Part shown: piece by piece, positions 1-7,611 of the stretch | Position numbering within the stretch: the stretch's first letter is position 1 | How the letters are laid out: each line of letters begins with the position of its first letter | Origin: Candidatus Delongbacteria bacterium | GTDB lineage: Bacteria; CAIWAD01 | Direction of reading: 5' to 3' | Length of the DNA stretch: 29,621 bases | Assembly: GCA_020634015.1 (NCBI GenBank) | Contig: JACKCN010000011.1 | Coordinates: 1-29,621 of the forward strand | Made by a program: the position numbers and the translations under genes | The notes under the pieces: model-generated | Database searches by the model: none | Told to the model about the DNA's origin: nothing | Seen by the model: only the letters and a program-made list of their open reading frames with translations

Positions 1-330
1 GGACGAGATGGCGGACGAGGTGGTGGACAGGGTAGCGGTCAAGGCAGGGGACAAGGTGCGGGTCGAAGCGGTCGACGCCGCCTTGCACGCGGTGGCGGTC
101 CTTTCAACCGTTCCCCCATGGACCACCCCGACGGCCCCATCGACCGTCGCCCTGATCATCACCCTGCATGGTTCCCGTTGTGTCGGGCATCCGCGCCCGC
201 CCGTGGATTCCCCACGGGCTATCGTTGCATGATGCCCCGTTCGGGGCTTGGTGGGTGTGAGTGTGCGTTGTCATCCGCATGTGTTGGTGGGCACGCTGCG
301 GTTTGCCCACCACGCGGGATGACCGCGACT
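1..330. other. Window edge without a confident gene
   Basis: No frame here is convincing. Three frames stay open from the left edge. One plus frame (to about 232) starts acidic and valine-rich. A second plus frame, open to 516, reads as a Gly/Arg-rich tail of the kind seen at the end of RNA-binding proteins, but its third codon positions are poor in G and C, unlike the real genes here. A minus frame starting at about 158 is rich in Thr, Ala and Ser and would leave the window. A short GC-rich low-complexity stretch at 1-100 explains why several frames look open. A partial gene may exist in the first 160 bases, but I cannot say which frame. Confidence 0.3.
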
Positions 331-350
331 CAAAACGCCCCGCAGGGGCA
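331..350 (-). terminator. Terminator after the MFS gene
   Basis: Read on the minus strand, this is a GCCCC stem, a three-base loop, GGGGC, then GTTTTG. It lies about 50 bases beyond the stop of the MFS gene and faces the right way to end its transcript. The stem is short (5 bp plus a possible G-T pair), so the call is moderate. Confidence 0.45.
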
Positions 351-400
351 TCCTGTCCCAGCCGCGGGGAGCATTCCCAACGCAACGCTTTGGGATGAGC

Positions 401-1705
401 TCAGATCTTCCGAACGGCAGGGTCGGCCGACACGGGCACTCGCATCCGGTGATACTCCCGGATCAGGAACCAGTACATCACCACACCCGCACCGTAGAGT
501 GATGCGGTCAGCATGAAGATCTTCCAGTAGGGCAGCTGCAGAGCACGCAGGTGCTGGAAGATCTTGGCACTGATGAACCACGAGCCGCTCCAGATGCTGG
601 AATTGAGCGCGGACAGCAGTTCCTGGTTGCGCGGGCCGATGTACTCCATGGTCATTTCGCTGGTCATGGGCTGGGCCATGTTCATCAAAGGCTGGCGAAG
701 GATGAAACACGCGATGGCCACGAACACGACTCCCGGCAGTGAAGGCGCCAGCAGTTCGGTGAGTGCCATGACGACCAGGAACAGGATCGCCGCACTCTGG
801 CTGCCCAGGATTCCCCAGTAGTACCCGACGCGCCGCCGGATCACGGGCGTGGAGAGGCTGGCCAGCAGCACGAGCACGGCGGACGCGCTGCCCAGCAGGC
901 TGAAGGTGGCCGAGTCGATGCCGAACACGGAAAAGAAGAACAGGTTCACGAAGGGAATCGTCAGCCCGGCCCCCACGGCAATCAGCAGGGTGGGCACCAC
1001 GGCCCGCAGGATTCTGTTCCAGTCGTAATCCAGCATGTGCCGGTGCAGCAATGTGCCGGTGTCCCTGCCCGTGGCGGGATCCGGTTCTTGAATGCGCATC
1101 ATCAATGGCAGTGCCAGGAAACTGAGCAGCACCAGCGCCAGCAGGATGTGATGCTCGTCCCAGGGGAATGCCAGACCGCCCAGCCGGAATTGCTCCAGCG
1201 AGGTCAGGCCGGCAATCATCAGACCCGCAAGGATCAGCGCCAGCGACCAGGTGGCGAAGTTCAGCGAGATCGACTCGGAGCGAGCGGCAAACGGCACGTA
1301 GCGCATGATGAAGGGCAGTGCGCAGACCTGGCTGAGCATGATCGACACACCCCAGATGAACACACCGGCATGCATCCAGGGCGAGCTCTGCGCCTGGATC
1401 GCGAACAGAATCAGCAGGCTGGCGAAGGGAGTGAGCACGGCGCTGGCCAGGAAGAACGGTTTGAGCCGGCGGCCGCGAATGAAGAGCCCCATCGGGAAGG
1501 CCAGCGCCAGCACTCCCAGGAAGCGGAAGCTGGTGAAGAAGGCGATCTGGTCGTCCATGAATCCCTGCTTGCGCAGGTGGATGTTCAGAATCAGCATGAA
1601 CGACGAGTTGACCAGGTTCAGCAGCAGCTCGGCTCCCACCAGCAGCACGATGATCCGGGGCACACGGCGATATCTGATCATGACCGACAACAACGAGGAG
1701 TTCAT
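401..1705 (-). CDS. Major facilitator superfamily (MFS) transporter
   Basis: This is a 434-residue integral membrane protein with about 10 to 12 hydrophobic segments spread over its whole length, a basic loop (RGRRLKP) after the second segment and a central hydrophilic linker (PDPATGRDTG region), as expected for the two six-helix halves of an MFS carrier. Substrate and transport direction cannot be read from the sequence; drug or metabolite efflux is only a family default. The frame opens at a GTG at 1756, but the ATG at 1705 is preferred because the extra 17 residues are polar and proline-rich and the hydrophobic protein begins just after it. Shine-Dalgarno support is weak (AGGGA about 10 bases upstream). 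It is transcribed divergently from the M3 peptidase and ends at its own terminator, so it is probably monocistronic. Confidence 0.85.
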   Translation of the reverse strand: MNSSLLSVMIRYRRVPRIIVLLVGAELLLNLVNSSFMLILNIHLRKQGFMDDQIAFFTSFRFLGVLALAFPMGLFIRGRRLKPFFLASAVLTPFASLLILFAIQAQSSPWMHAGVFIWGVSIMLSQVCALPFIMRYVPFAARSESISLNFATWSLALILAGLMIAGLTSLEQFRLGGLAFPWDEHHILLALVLLSFLALPLMMRIQEPDPATGRDTGTLLHRHMLDYDWNRILRAVVPTLLIAVGAGLTIPFVNLFFFSVFGIDSATFSLLGSASAVLVLLASLSTPVIRRRVGYYWGILGSQSAAILFLVVMALTELLAPSLPGVVFVAIACFILRQPLMNMAQPMTSEMTMEYIGPRNQELLSALNSSIWSGSWFISAKIFQHLRALQLPYWKIFMLTASLYGAGVVMYWFLIREYHRMRVPVSADPAVRKI

Positions 1706-1791
1706 TCCGGGAGTCCCTGTCCTGACTGGCTGGCCCAAGCTAGGAGTTTCCGGCACGCCGCGACGGTCCCCCGGCTCCCGGATATGGCGCT

Positions 1792-1820
1792 TTGACTTTG
1801 CTTGCCCTCAGCAGTAGTTT
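1792..1820 (+). promoter_or_regulatory. Sigma-70-like promoter of the M3 peptidase gene
   Basis: TTGACT at 1792-1797 and TAGTTT at 1815-1820 are separated by 17 bases. This is a good match to a housekeeping promoter, about 30 bases upstream of the peptidase start. It is a match by eye; no start site is known. Confidence 0.5.
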
Positions 1821-1852
1821 GCCGGGTCGCAACCTTGATCATTGGAGTATGC

Positions 1853-3679
1853 ATGTCATTGCTGAACGATCTGAACCGAGACTATCTGGAATTGCACGAG
1901 AGCAAGGAAAACGCCTTCTGGTCCTCGATGATGGGACTGACGGGCGCCGACCAGCAGGAATTCAACCGGCGCGAGATTGCCCTGAAGCATTTCATCAGCG
2001 ATGCCTCCTGGATCTCCCGGTTGCGTGACGAGCTGGAACGCCCCGACCTGACAGCCGACGAACGCGAGGGTCTGGAGGGCTGGAAGCGCTTCTTCGAGGT
2101 CAATGCCATCGAAGACGAAGGCGCACGCCGACTGCAGGCCGAAATCATCGAGCTGGAAGGCCGGCTCGACTCCGCCCGCCGCACCATGGCGTTGGGGTAC
2201 ACGGACCCGGCAACGGGCAGATTCGAACGAGCCAGCAGCGTCAAACTGGGGCTGATGCTGGCCACCCACAAGGACGAGGCGGTCCGCCGCGCGGCCTGGC
2301 AGGGCCTGGGGTCCATCGAACCCTTCGTGCTGCAGAATGGCTTCCTCGAGATCGTGACCCAGCGCAATCGGCTGGGACGCCTTCTGGGCTACGAAGACTA
2401 TTACGACATGAAGGTCAGCCGCAACGAAGGCTTCTCCAAGAAGCGCCTCTTCGAACTGCTGGATGAGCTGGAACGGGATACGCGCGACGCTGCCAGGCGC
2501 TCGGTGGACGCGGTGGTCCAGACCAATGGCGAAGCCGCCAGAGACCCCTGGAACTTCGGCTGGTTCACCAGTGGCGATCTCACGGCCCGCAAGGATCCGT
2601 ACCTGCCTTTCGCCGGCTCCTTCAGCAATTGGGTCAAGTCCTTCGCCGCCCTGGGCATTCGCTATTCGGGCGCCAATCTGACCCTGGACCTGGTGGACCG
2701 CAGCGGCAAGTACGAGAACGGCTTCATGCACGGCCCCGGCCCCGCCTGGGTCGACCGGGGCACCTTCCGCCCGGCACGGATCAACTTCACGGCCAACGCG
2801 GTGCCCGGGCAGGTGGGCAGCGGCCATCGCGCCCTGCAGACCTTCTTTCACGAAGGCGGACACGCGGCCCACTTCAGCAACATCCGCAAGCCGGCGCCCT
2901 GTTTCGCGCAGGAATTCGCGCCCACCTCGGTGGCCTTCGCCGAAACCCAGTCGATGTTCCTGGACAGCCTGATCAGCGACCCGGACTGGCTGCGCCGCTA
3001 TGCCAAGAATGCCGCCGGCGAGGCCATGCCCGAGGAGCTGATCCTGGAAGGGCTGAGGCTGTCGCACACGCTGCGCGCCTATGTGCTGCGCACCATGCTG
3101 GCGGTGTCCTACTTCGAGAAGGCACTCTACGAACTGCCCGAGGCCGAGCTGAAGCCCGAGCGGGTTCTGGCCATCGCCCGGGATGCGGAACAGCGCCTGT
3201 CCTTCCTCAACGCCAGCGCCCGCCCCCTGCTGAGCATTCCGCACCTGCTGGCCGGCGACAGCTCGGCCTATTACCATGGATACACGCTGGCCCAGATGGC
3301 CGTGTACCAGACTCGCGCCTTCTTCCTGCAGCGCGACGGCCATCTGATGGACAACCCGGCCATCGGCCCCGATCTGGCCCGTGCCTACTGGGCACCCGGC
3401 AATTCGCGCACCTTCCTGCAGCTGGTGCAGGACCTGACCGGCGAGCCCTTCTCGGCCAAGGCCACCGTGGCGCTGGTCAACCAGCCGCTTGAAGAGGTGG
3501 AGAGCAATGCCCGCCGCGCGTTCGAACGCGAGCGCAAGCAACCGCATTTCGCGGGAGACCTGGACCTGGATGCGGAAATCTCCGTGATTCACGGCGACCA
3601 ACGGATCACAAGCAGCGCCGACCGCAGCCTCGAGCAGGTCGGGCAGGAATTCGGCCAGTGGATCCAGTCCCTGGCCTGA
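1853..3679 (+). CDS. M3 family oligoendopeptidase (thimet/PepF type)
   Basis: This is a 608-residue cytosolic zinc metallopeptidase that cleaves short peptides, probably in peptide turnover. The zinc motif HEGGHAAH lies at residues 333-340, giving the family pattern HExxH; the third zinc ligand is most likely Glu364 in FAETQSMF, the usual distance downstream. The N-terminal half is helical and rich in charged residues, as in PepF-like enzymes, and the length fits the family. The start is the ATG at 1853, with GGAG five bases upstream; an in-frame upstream start at 1802 would add an unlikely 17-residue extension and lacks a ribosome site. No signal peptide is visible. The small gene at 3734 follows 54 bases later in the same direction and may be co-transcribed. 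Confidence 0.92.
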   Translation: MSLLNDLNRDYLELHESKENAFWSSMMGLTGADQQEFNRREIALKHFISDASWISRLRDELERPDLTADEREGLEGWKRFFEVNAIEDEGARRLQAEIIELEGRLDSARRTMALGYTDPATGRFERASSVKLGLMLATHKDEAVRRAAWQGLGSIEPFVLQNGFLEIVTQRNRLGRLLGYEDYYDMKVSRNEGFSKKRLFELLDELERDTRDAARRSVDAVVQTNGEAARDPWNFGWFTSGDLTARKDPYLPFAGSFSNWVKSFAALGIRYSGANLTLDLVDRSGKYENGFMHGPGPAWVDRGTFRPARINFTANAVPGQVGSGHRALQTFFHEGGHAAHFSNIRKPAPCFAQEFAPTSVAFAETQSMFLDSLISDPDWLRRYAKNAAGEAMPEELILEGLRLSHTLRAYVLRTMLAVSYFEKALYELPEAELKPERVLAIARDAEQRLSFLNASARPLLSIPHLLAGDSSAYYHGYTLAQMAVYQTRAFFLQRDGHLMDNPAIGPDLARAYWAPGNSRTFLQLVQDLTGEPFSAKATVALVNQPLEEVESNARRAFERERKQPHFAGDLDLDAEISVIHGDQRITSSADRSLEQVGQEFGQWIQSLA

Positions 3680-3733
3680 GAACTCAACCCGCCCTCCGTC
3701 AGGCGGATCACCCGGACAACACAAGGAAATCCA

Positions 3734-4063
3734 ATGGCTGAGACCATCAACGAAATCACCATCGAGTGGACCGATGACGACGGCAAGGTCCTCGTCAAGG
3801 AACTGAAGAAGGAAGTGCTGACCAGCGGTGCCTGGTCCACGATCCTGTTCGCCTACCAGGACCTGGAGCGCGCCAGTGGCAACTACGGGCCGGTCAAGTT
3901 TCGTGTGGGCCGCTATCAGAAGCGCAATGGCGTGTTCCGTCCCCATTCGAAGTTCAACATCTCCTCGGTCAAGCAGGCGAAGCAGCTCATCGGTCTGCTG
4001 AATACCTGGATCGAAGAATATGGCGACCAGGCAGGCGGCGAGGCGGCCGAGAGCGACGAATAG
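3734..4063 (+). CDS. Small conserved protein of unknown function
   Basis: This 109-residue soluble protein has an acidic N-terminus (ITIEWTDDDGK), a basic middle (RVGRYQKRNG) and the segment FNISSVKQAKQLIGLL, which should form an amphipathic helix, then an acidic tail. I recall similar proteins in several phyla with the same RYQKR...SKFNISS core, but I know no assigned function. AAGGA lies 7 bases before the ATG. It follows the M3 peptidase by 54 bases and precedes mtgA by about 140 bases that contain a strong hairpin. The basic patch would allow nucleic-acid or polyphosphate binding, but nothing in the sequence proves that. Confidence 0.75.
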   Translation: MAETINEITIEWTDDDGKVLVKELKKEVLTSGAWSTILFAYQDLERASGNYGPVKFRVGRYQKRNGVFRPHSKFNISSVKQAKQLIGLLNTWIEEYGDQAGGEAAESDE

Positions 4064-4123
4064 CTCTTCTCCGGCCTTGCCGGACACAGCAGTTTCGGGC
4101 CGCCGTCCATGCGTGACGGTTCA

Positions 4124-4153
4124 CACGATGCCGGGGTGATTCCCGGCATCGTG
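4124..4153. terminator. Perfect 12-bp hairpin between the small gene and mtgA
   Basis: CACGATGCCGGG at 4124-4135 and its exact reverse complement at 4142-4153 enclose a six-base loop. No T-run follows, so it may be a Rho-assisted terminator, an mRNA-stabilising 3' structure, or a repeat element. It lies 60 bases after the stop of the small gene and 51 bases before mtgA. Confidence 0.5.
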
Positions 4154-4204
4154 CGTCAGGCCAGCGTGGGTTGGAGCATGGACGTGTCCTGAAAGGGTAG
4201 AGTC

Positions 4205-4972
4205 GTGCAGCGTTCCCGGATCAGCGACCGCTTGCGACACGTGAACTGGCGCAGGCTGCCCGTACGCATTCTGCGCCTGCTGGCGGGGCTGCTGCTGCTC
4301 ACCGTGTGTGCGGTCCTGCTGTTGCGCTGGGTGCCCGTGCCGATCTCGGGCATGATGCTTGAACGCCAGGCCCGCACCCTCTTCGACTCCAAGGCCCCGC
4401 CCCTGCATCACAGCTGGACCCCGCGCGAGCAGATCTCCCCGCAGGCCGCCCTGGCGGTGATCGCCGCCGAAGACCAGCTCTTCATGAGCCATCATGGTTT
4501 TGATATGAAAGCCATCGGCAAGGCCATCGAGCACAATCGCCGTGGAGGCCGGGTCCGCGGGGCCAGCACGATCAGCCAGCAGGTGGCCAAGAACCTGTTT
4601 CTCTGGTCGGGACGCAGCTGGCTGCGCAAGGGGCTGGAGGTGGGCTTCACCGTGCTCATCGAAGCGCTCTGGCCCAAGGAGCGCATACTGGAAGTGTATC
4701 TGAACATCGCCGAGTTCGGCGACGGGATCTACGGCGTGGGGGCTGCCTCCGAGCTGCTGCTCAAGACCAGTCCCGAGCGCCTCAGCGCCAACCAGGCCGC
4801 ACGCCTCGCGGCCGTGTTGCCCTCACCCAGGCGTTTTTCCGCCAGCAAACCGTCACCGTATGTGATACGGCGAGCCGCCTGGATCCAGCGCCAGATGCGC
4901 CAACTGGGCGGCGTGGAGTATCTCCCTGAATGGCATCGCAAGTCCAGCGACGGAAACGCCCGGAAGAAATAG
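4205..4972 (+). CDS. mtgA: Monofunctional peptidoglycan glycosyltransferase
   Basis: This enzyme polymerises lipid II into glycan strands at the outer face of the inner membrane. Its 255 residues hold one N-terminal transmembrane helix (about 21-42) followed by a GT51 domain. The conserved motifs are all present: AAEDQLFMSHHGFD with catalytic Glu89, GASTISQQVAKNLFL, and KERILEVYLNIAEFGDGIYG. There is no transpeptidase domain, which separates it from class A PBPs, and the length is normal for MtgA. The start is a GTG with AAGGG about 9 bases upstream. A strong hairpin follows the stop at 5012-5035, so mtgA is the last gene of this plus-strand group. Confidence 0.94.
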   Translation: MQRSRISDRLRHVNWRRLPVRILRLLAGLLLLTVCAVLLLRWVPVPISGMMLERQARTLFDSKAPPLHHSWTPREQISPQAALAVIAAEDQLFMSHHGFDMKAIGKAIEHNRRGGRVRGASTISQQVAKNLFLWSGRSWLRKGLEVGFTVLIEALWPKERILEVYLNIAEFGDGIYGVGAASELLLKTSPERLSANQAARLAAVLPSPRRFSASKPSPYVIRRAAWIQRQMRQLGGVEYLPEWHRKSSDGNARKK

Positions 4973-5011
4973 TTCGCGGCAAGCAAGGAGCGCGGAGCCA
5001 TTGCAACGAGA

Positions 5012-5035
5012 AGCGCCGGAATCACTTCCGGCGCT
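5012..5035. terminator. Bidirectional terminator between mtgA and the cytochrome c gene
   Basis: AGCGCCGGAA at 5012-5021 pairs perfectly with TTCCGGCGCT at 5026-5035 around a TCAC loop. It lies between two convergent genes. The minus-strand side is followed by TTCTCGTT, a weak T-run, so it may serve the cytochrome operon as well as mtgA. Nearly the same stem recurs at 6739-6760. Confidence 0.7.
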
Positions 5036-5048
5036 CTGGCTCAGGGCA

Positions 5049-5981
5049 TCAGTCATCGTCTTCGTCGTCATGCTCGCGACGTGATCGGTGCTCCCCGTTC
5101 TCGCGCGAACCCCCTTCCCTGCTGCCTCCCCGACCGATGATCTCGTGCTCATTGCCGCTGCGATGGCATTCGACGCAGTTCTGGAAGTCACGAATGCCTT
5201 CCTCCCTGTGCTCGCGGGCGATCTTCGCGGGGCTGTGGGCGTGGCAACCGGTGCAGGTGTACTCCTCGTAACTTCCGGCCTGCTTGTGGCAATCCAGGCA
5301 GCGCGCCGGGTGATGGCGGTCGAAGCGGAACCAGCGCTCGTGATCGAAATCCGCCGGACTCCAGCTTCTGGTCTGGTGGCAGGCACGGCAATCGGGATCC
5401 GGTGACAGGCCGGCATGCAGCTGATCCTCGGGCAGGTCCGGCCGGTGGCAATCCAGACAGGAGACACTGGCGGTCTTCAGCAGGTCGTGTTCGAATCGGG
5501 CGGGGCTCCAGGCATCCTGGCTGTGACACTCGCCGCACGAAATAACCACACTTGCATGCAGCGGGTCTCCGGGCAGTTGGTCCTGATGGCAGGCCAGGCA
5601 GTCGTTGACCAGATCCTCCGGCAAGCGGGCATGGCTGAAACCCGTGGCTGCTCCACTGCCCAGACGGCCCGCATGTTCCATGTGACACTCGGTACAGGCC
5701 CGCTCGGCATTGCGCTGGTGCAGCCCCTGCAGCGCGGAACGCGGATTGCTCAGCGGGGAACCGGCCACCGTGAGCAATCCGATCTCGGCGGGCCCATGGC
5801 ACGCCATGCACTTGTCCGCCTGCACTCCCTGACCGATGGTGTGGCAGGCCGTGCAGTCATTGGCCAGAGACGCATGTGCCTCGAGCAGCTGTCCGGGCTG
5901 GATCGCGATGCCCGGAGCGAACCAGGCCAGACTGCCCGCGGCCAGCAGGATCATTCCCAGGATGAAGAGTGTGCGATTCAT
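5049..5981 (-). CDS. Deca-heme periplasmic cytochrome c
   Basis: This 310-residue protein has ten CXXCH heme-binding motifs, at residues 43, 58, 96, 128, 149, 175, 198, 228, 243 and 269. An N-terminal hydrophobic segment (4-28) serves as a signal peptide or membrane anchor, so the hemes sit in the periplasm. Extra histidines in FEHD and FDHERW before CXXCH pairs fit bis-His ligation as in cytochrome c3-like proteins. The last 35 residues are hydrophilic, Gly/Arg-rich and then acidic (ends EHDDEDDD), with no further heme. ATG 5981 is chosen because the signal segment begins there; a longer reading adds an implausible Cys-rich leader. It starts 4 bases after the stop of the b-type cytochrome gene, so the two are co-transcribed and probably form one electron-transfer complex. 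Confidence 0.9.
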   Translation of the reverse strand: MNRTLFILGMILLAAGSLAWFAPGIAIQPGQLLEAHASLANDCTACHTIGQGVQADKCMACHGPAEIGLLTVAGSPLSNPRSALQGLHQRNAERACTECHMEHAGRLGSGAATGFSHARLPEDLVNDCLACHQDQLPGDPLHASVVISCGECHSQDAWSPARFEHDLLKTASVSCLDCHRPDLPEDQLHAGLSPDPDCRACHQTRSWSPADFDHERWFRFDRHHPARCLDCHKQAGSYEEYTCTGCHAHSPAKIAREHREEGIRDFQNCVECHRSGNEHEIIGRGGSREGGSRENGEHRSRREHDDEDDD

Positions 5982-5985
5982 TGGA

Positions 5986-6552
5986 TCACCACAGCAGCAG
6001 GGTTGCGAAAATGTGAACCAGGGCCAGCCCGGCAAAGAGCATGGTCAGCGGCATGTGCACACTGCGCCAGCGCTGCATGCTGTCGGTCAACAGGGCCAGG
6101 CCCTGCAGCTGCCGCTCGACCTCATCCGGGTTCAGACCCTGGGCGACCAGCTCACCCTTGCGGCTGGCCATGCCTTTTCTGGCCCGGGCCAGCAGGTACT
6201 TGCCCGTCAGTCCACTGGCGATGACCACGACCATCGCCAGCAGCGCAAGCCAGGGAATCAGCGCATTCAGGTGGATCCCCGCATGCACCAGCAGCACCAG
6301 CCCTCCCAGCCAGCCGAGGGTCTCGTGCAGTTGCAGCAGTTTCTTCGGGGAGCCTTTCTTCAGCAGCTTGCGCCGCCGCAGGGAATGGACGAACGAAACC
6401 ACCAGCAGACCCGTGCCCACCGGGCCCAGCCAGCGGCCGATCCAGATCAGCCCCATGGCATGGAGTACGAGATCGGTCAGAATGGCCAGTCCAAGCAGAC
6501 CGACGAAGACTAGAATGGAGGGCGCCACTGTGGCACCCAGGAATTTGCGCAT
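5986..6552 (-). CDS. Di-heme b-type cytochrome membrane protein
   Basis: This 188-residue protein has about five transmembrane segments (8-32, 40-58, 76-95, 98-117, 165-187). Two helices each carry histidines 14 residues apart, H76/H90 and H166/H180, the spacing used by cytochrome b proteins to hold two hemes across a membrane; H56 and H94 are further candidates. A basic loop (RRRKLLKKGSPKK) should face the cytoplasm. I infer that it passes electrons between the quinone pool and the deca-heme partner encoded 4 bases downstream. It could also be called a cytochrome b561-like or ferric-reductase-like protein; family assignment by eye is uncertain. ATG 6552 is chosen because upstream sequence in the frame is not membrane-like; a weak AGG lies before it. 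Confidence 0.8.
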   Translation of the reverse strand: MRKFLGATVAPSILVFVGLLGLAILTDLVLHAMGLIWIGRWLGPVGTGLLVVSFVHSLRRRKLLKKGSPKKLLQLHETLGWLGGLVLLVHAGIHLNALIPWLALLAMVVVIASGLTGKYLLARARKGMASRKGELVAQGLNPDEVERQLQGLALLTDSMQRWRSVHMPLTMLFAGLALVHIFATLLLW

Positions 6553-6679
6553 GTTCGCCTGATGTATTGAGTGGTCCGGCCTGACGCAATGATGACACTC
6601 GCGGTTGGCTGGAGACAACCGGTGTCCAGCGCGCCAATACACGAAAAATGCCCTGCGTGTTCCAGCGCACCGCTTGTTT

Positions 6680-6709
6680 GTATTACCGAACTGTTGACGA
6701 CACAACCAA
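6680..6709 (-). promoter_or_regulatory. Possible promoter of the cytochrome b/c pair
   Basis: On the minus strand TTGGTT (6709-6704) and TAATAC (6685-6680) are 18 bases apart, about 130 bases upstream of the cytochrome b start and downstream of the preceding gene's terminator. The -35 match is weak. Confidence 0.3.
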
Positions 6710-6734
6710 CATGGATCGCCGTGCCGCAGACATG

Positions 6735-6760
6735 AAAAGCGCCGGAATCTCTTCCGGCGC
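6735..6760 (-). terminator. Terminator after the ODP gene
   Basis: On the minus strand GCGCCGGAA, a four-base loop and TTCCGGCGC form a 9-bp stem (6739-6760) followed by TTTTCATG. It lies 40 bases after the ODP stop and separates that operon from the cytochrome pair. The stem is almost the same sequence as the one at 5012-5035. Confidence 0.75.
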
Positions 6761-6799
6761 CCAGACATTGCAGAGTGTGCTGACGATGCGAAAGGCGGA

Positions 6800-7579
6800 T
6801 CAGGCCAGCGCCGGTTCGCGGGGCTTGCTGACCGAGGAGGCCGCGCCCACGGCGCTGCCCACCTGAAGCGACTCGAACCAGTCGAGGAATCGTGTCACAT
6901 CCTGACCGCGGAAGATGCAGCCATGCTGGGGCACCATCATCTCGATGTCCAGCGCACGCACGCGCCGCACCCAATCATTCTTGGCGCGATTGCTGGGCAT
7001 CCAGCGCTTGTGGAAGCCCTCCATGTACTGGGGCATCTCATCGAAGTTCTCGACGAAACAGCTGGCCTGGGGCGGCACCAGAGCCGCGCCGATGTCTCCG
7101 CTGAAGAGAATCTTCGCCACAGGATCATAGAGCGAGAAGTTGCCCGAACTGTGGCAGTAGTGCGCCGGAATCAACTGCAGGTTGCGGCTGTTGCCCAGCG
7201 GCATGGTCATGCCTTCATCGGGAATGCCCGTGATCTCCCGTGATCCACCGAAGTGCGGAATGAAGGAACTCCAGATCCACGAGGCGTACACGGACAGATT
7301 CGGCTTGATGCTGAACCACATCGAGAGGCTCGAGATGATGTCCGGATCCTGATGACTGGCGACCAGGGCCTCGATGTTCTCGATGTCGATCTCGCGTGAC
7401 ACGGCCGCGATCATTGAGGGAAAGATTTCCAGCCCGCCCGGATCCAGCAGAATGCCCTTGCCGTGATCCATGACCAGATACTGATTGGAGTCGATCAGCG
7501 AATCCGGCTTTTCCGGATCGCGACCGAAGAACATCCAGCGCCTGTTGCCGTTGTTGAACAGTTCCATCGTCTTCAGCAT
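6800..7579 (-). CDS. ODP-type diiron protein (metallo-beta-lactamase fold), likely O2/NO sensor
   Basis: This 259-residue soluble protein has the lactamase-like fold used by flavodiiron proteins but no flavodoxin domain. Likely metal ligands are H76, D78 and D80 in SHQDPD, H143 in AHYCHSSGNF, D162 in FSGDIG and H219 in PQHG. Residue 81 is Ile where flavodiiron reductases have a His; HQDPD followed by Ile or Val is what I recall for the ODP family, whose Treponema denticola member is an oxygen sensor for chemotaxis. GGAGG lies four bases before the ATG. It starts 32 bases after an MCP-like gene, which supports a sensory role over a detoxifying one. The Ala/Ser-rich C-terminal 20 residues look disordered. 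A plain hydrolase function is the main alternative. Confidence 0.82.
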   Translation of the reverse strand: MLKTMELFNNGNRRWMFFGRDPEKPDSLIDSNQYLVMDHGKGILLDPGGLEIFPSMIAAVSREIDIENIEALVASHQDPDIISSLSMWFSIKPNLSVYASWIWSSFIPHFGGSREITGIPDEGMTMPLGNSRNLQLIPAHYCHSSGNFSLYDPVAKILFSGDIGAALVPPQASCFVENFDEMPQYMEGFHKRWMPSNRAKNDWVRRVRALDIEMMVPQHGCIFRGQDVTRFLDWFESLQVGSAVGAASSVSKPREPALA

Positions 7580-7611
7580 GGGACCTCCGGGAGTGTGACC
7601 GCTGGGCGGGT

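Noticed and set aside
1706..1756. Longer MFS start at the GTG at 1756
   Set aside because: The extra 17 residues are polar and proline-rich and no ribosome site precedes them.
1856..4087. Long minus-strand open frame (743 codons) opposite the M3 peptidase
   Set aside because: It is the antisense of a gene with catalytic motifs, spans the stop of that gene and the next gene, and is low-complexity (Gly/Gln/His-rich). Long antisense frames are common in GC-rich coding DNA.
5415..6224. Plus-strand frame opposite the cytochrome genes
   Set aside because: The minus strand has ten CXXCH motifs and paired membrane histidines, which could not arise by chance; the plus frame has no such structure.
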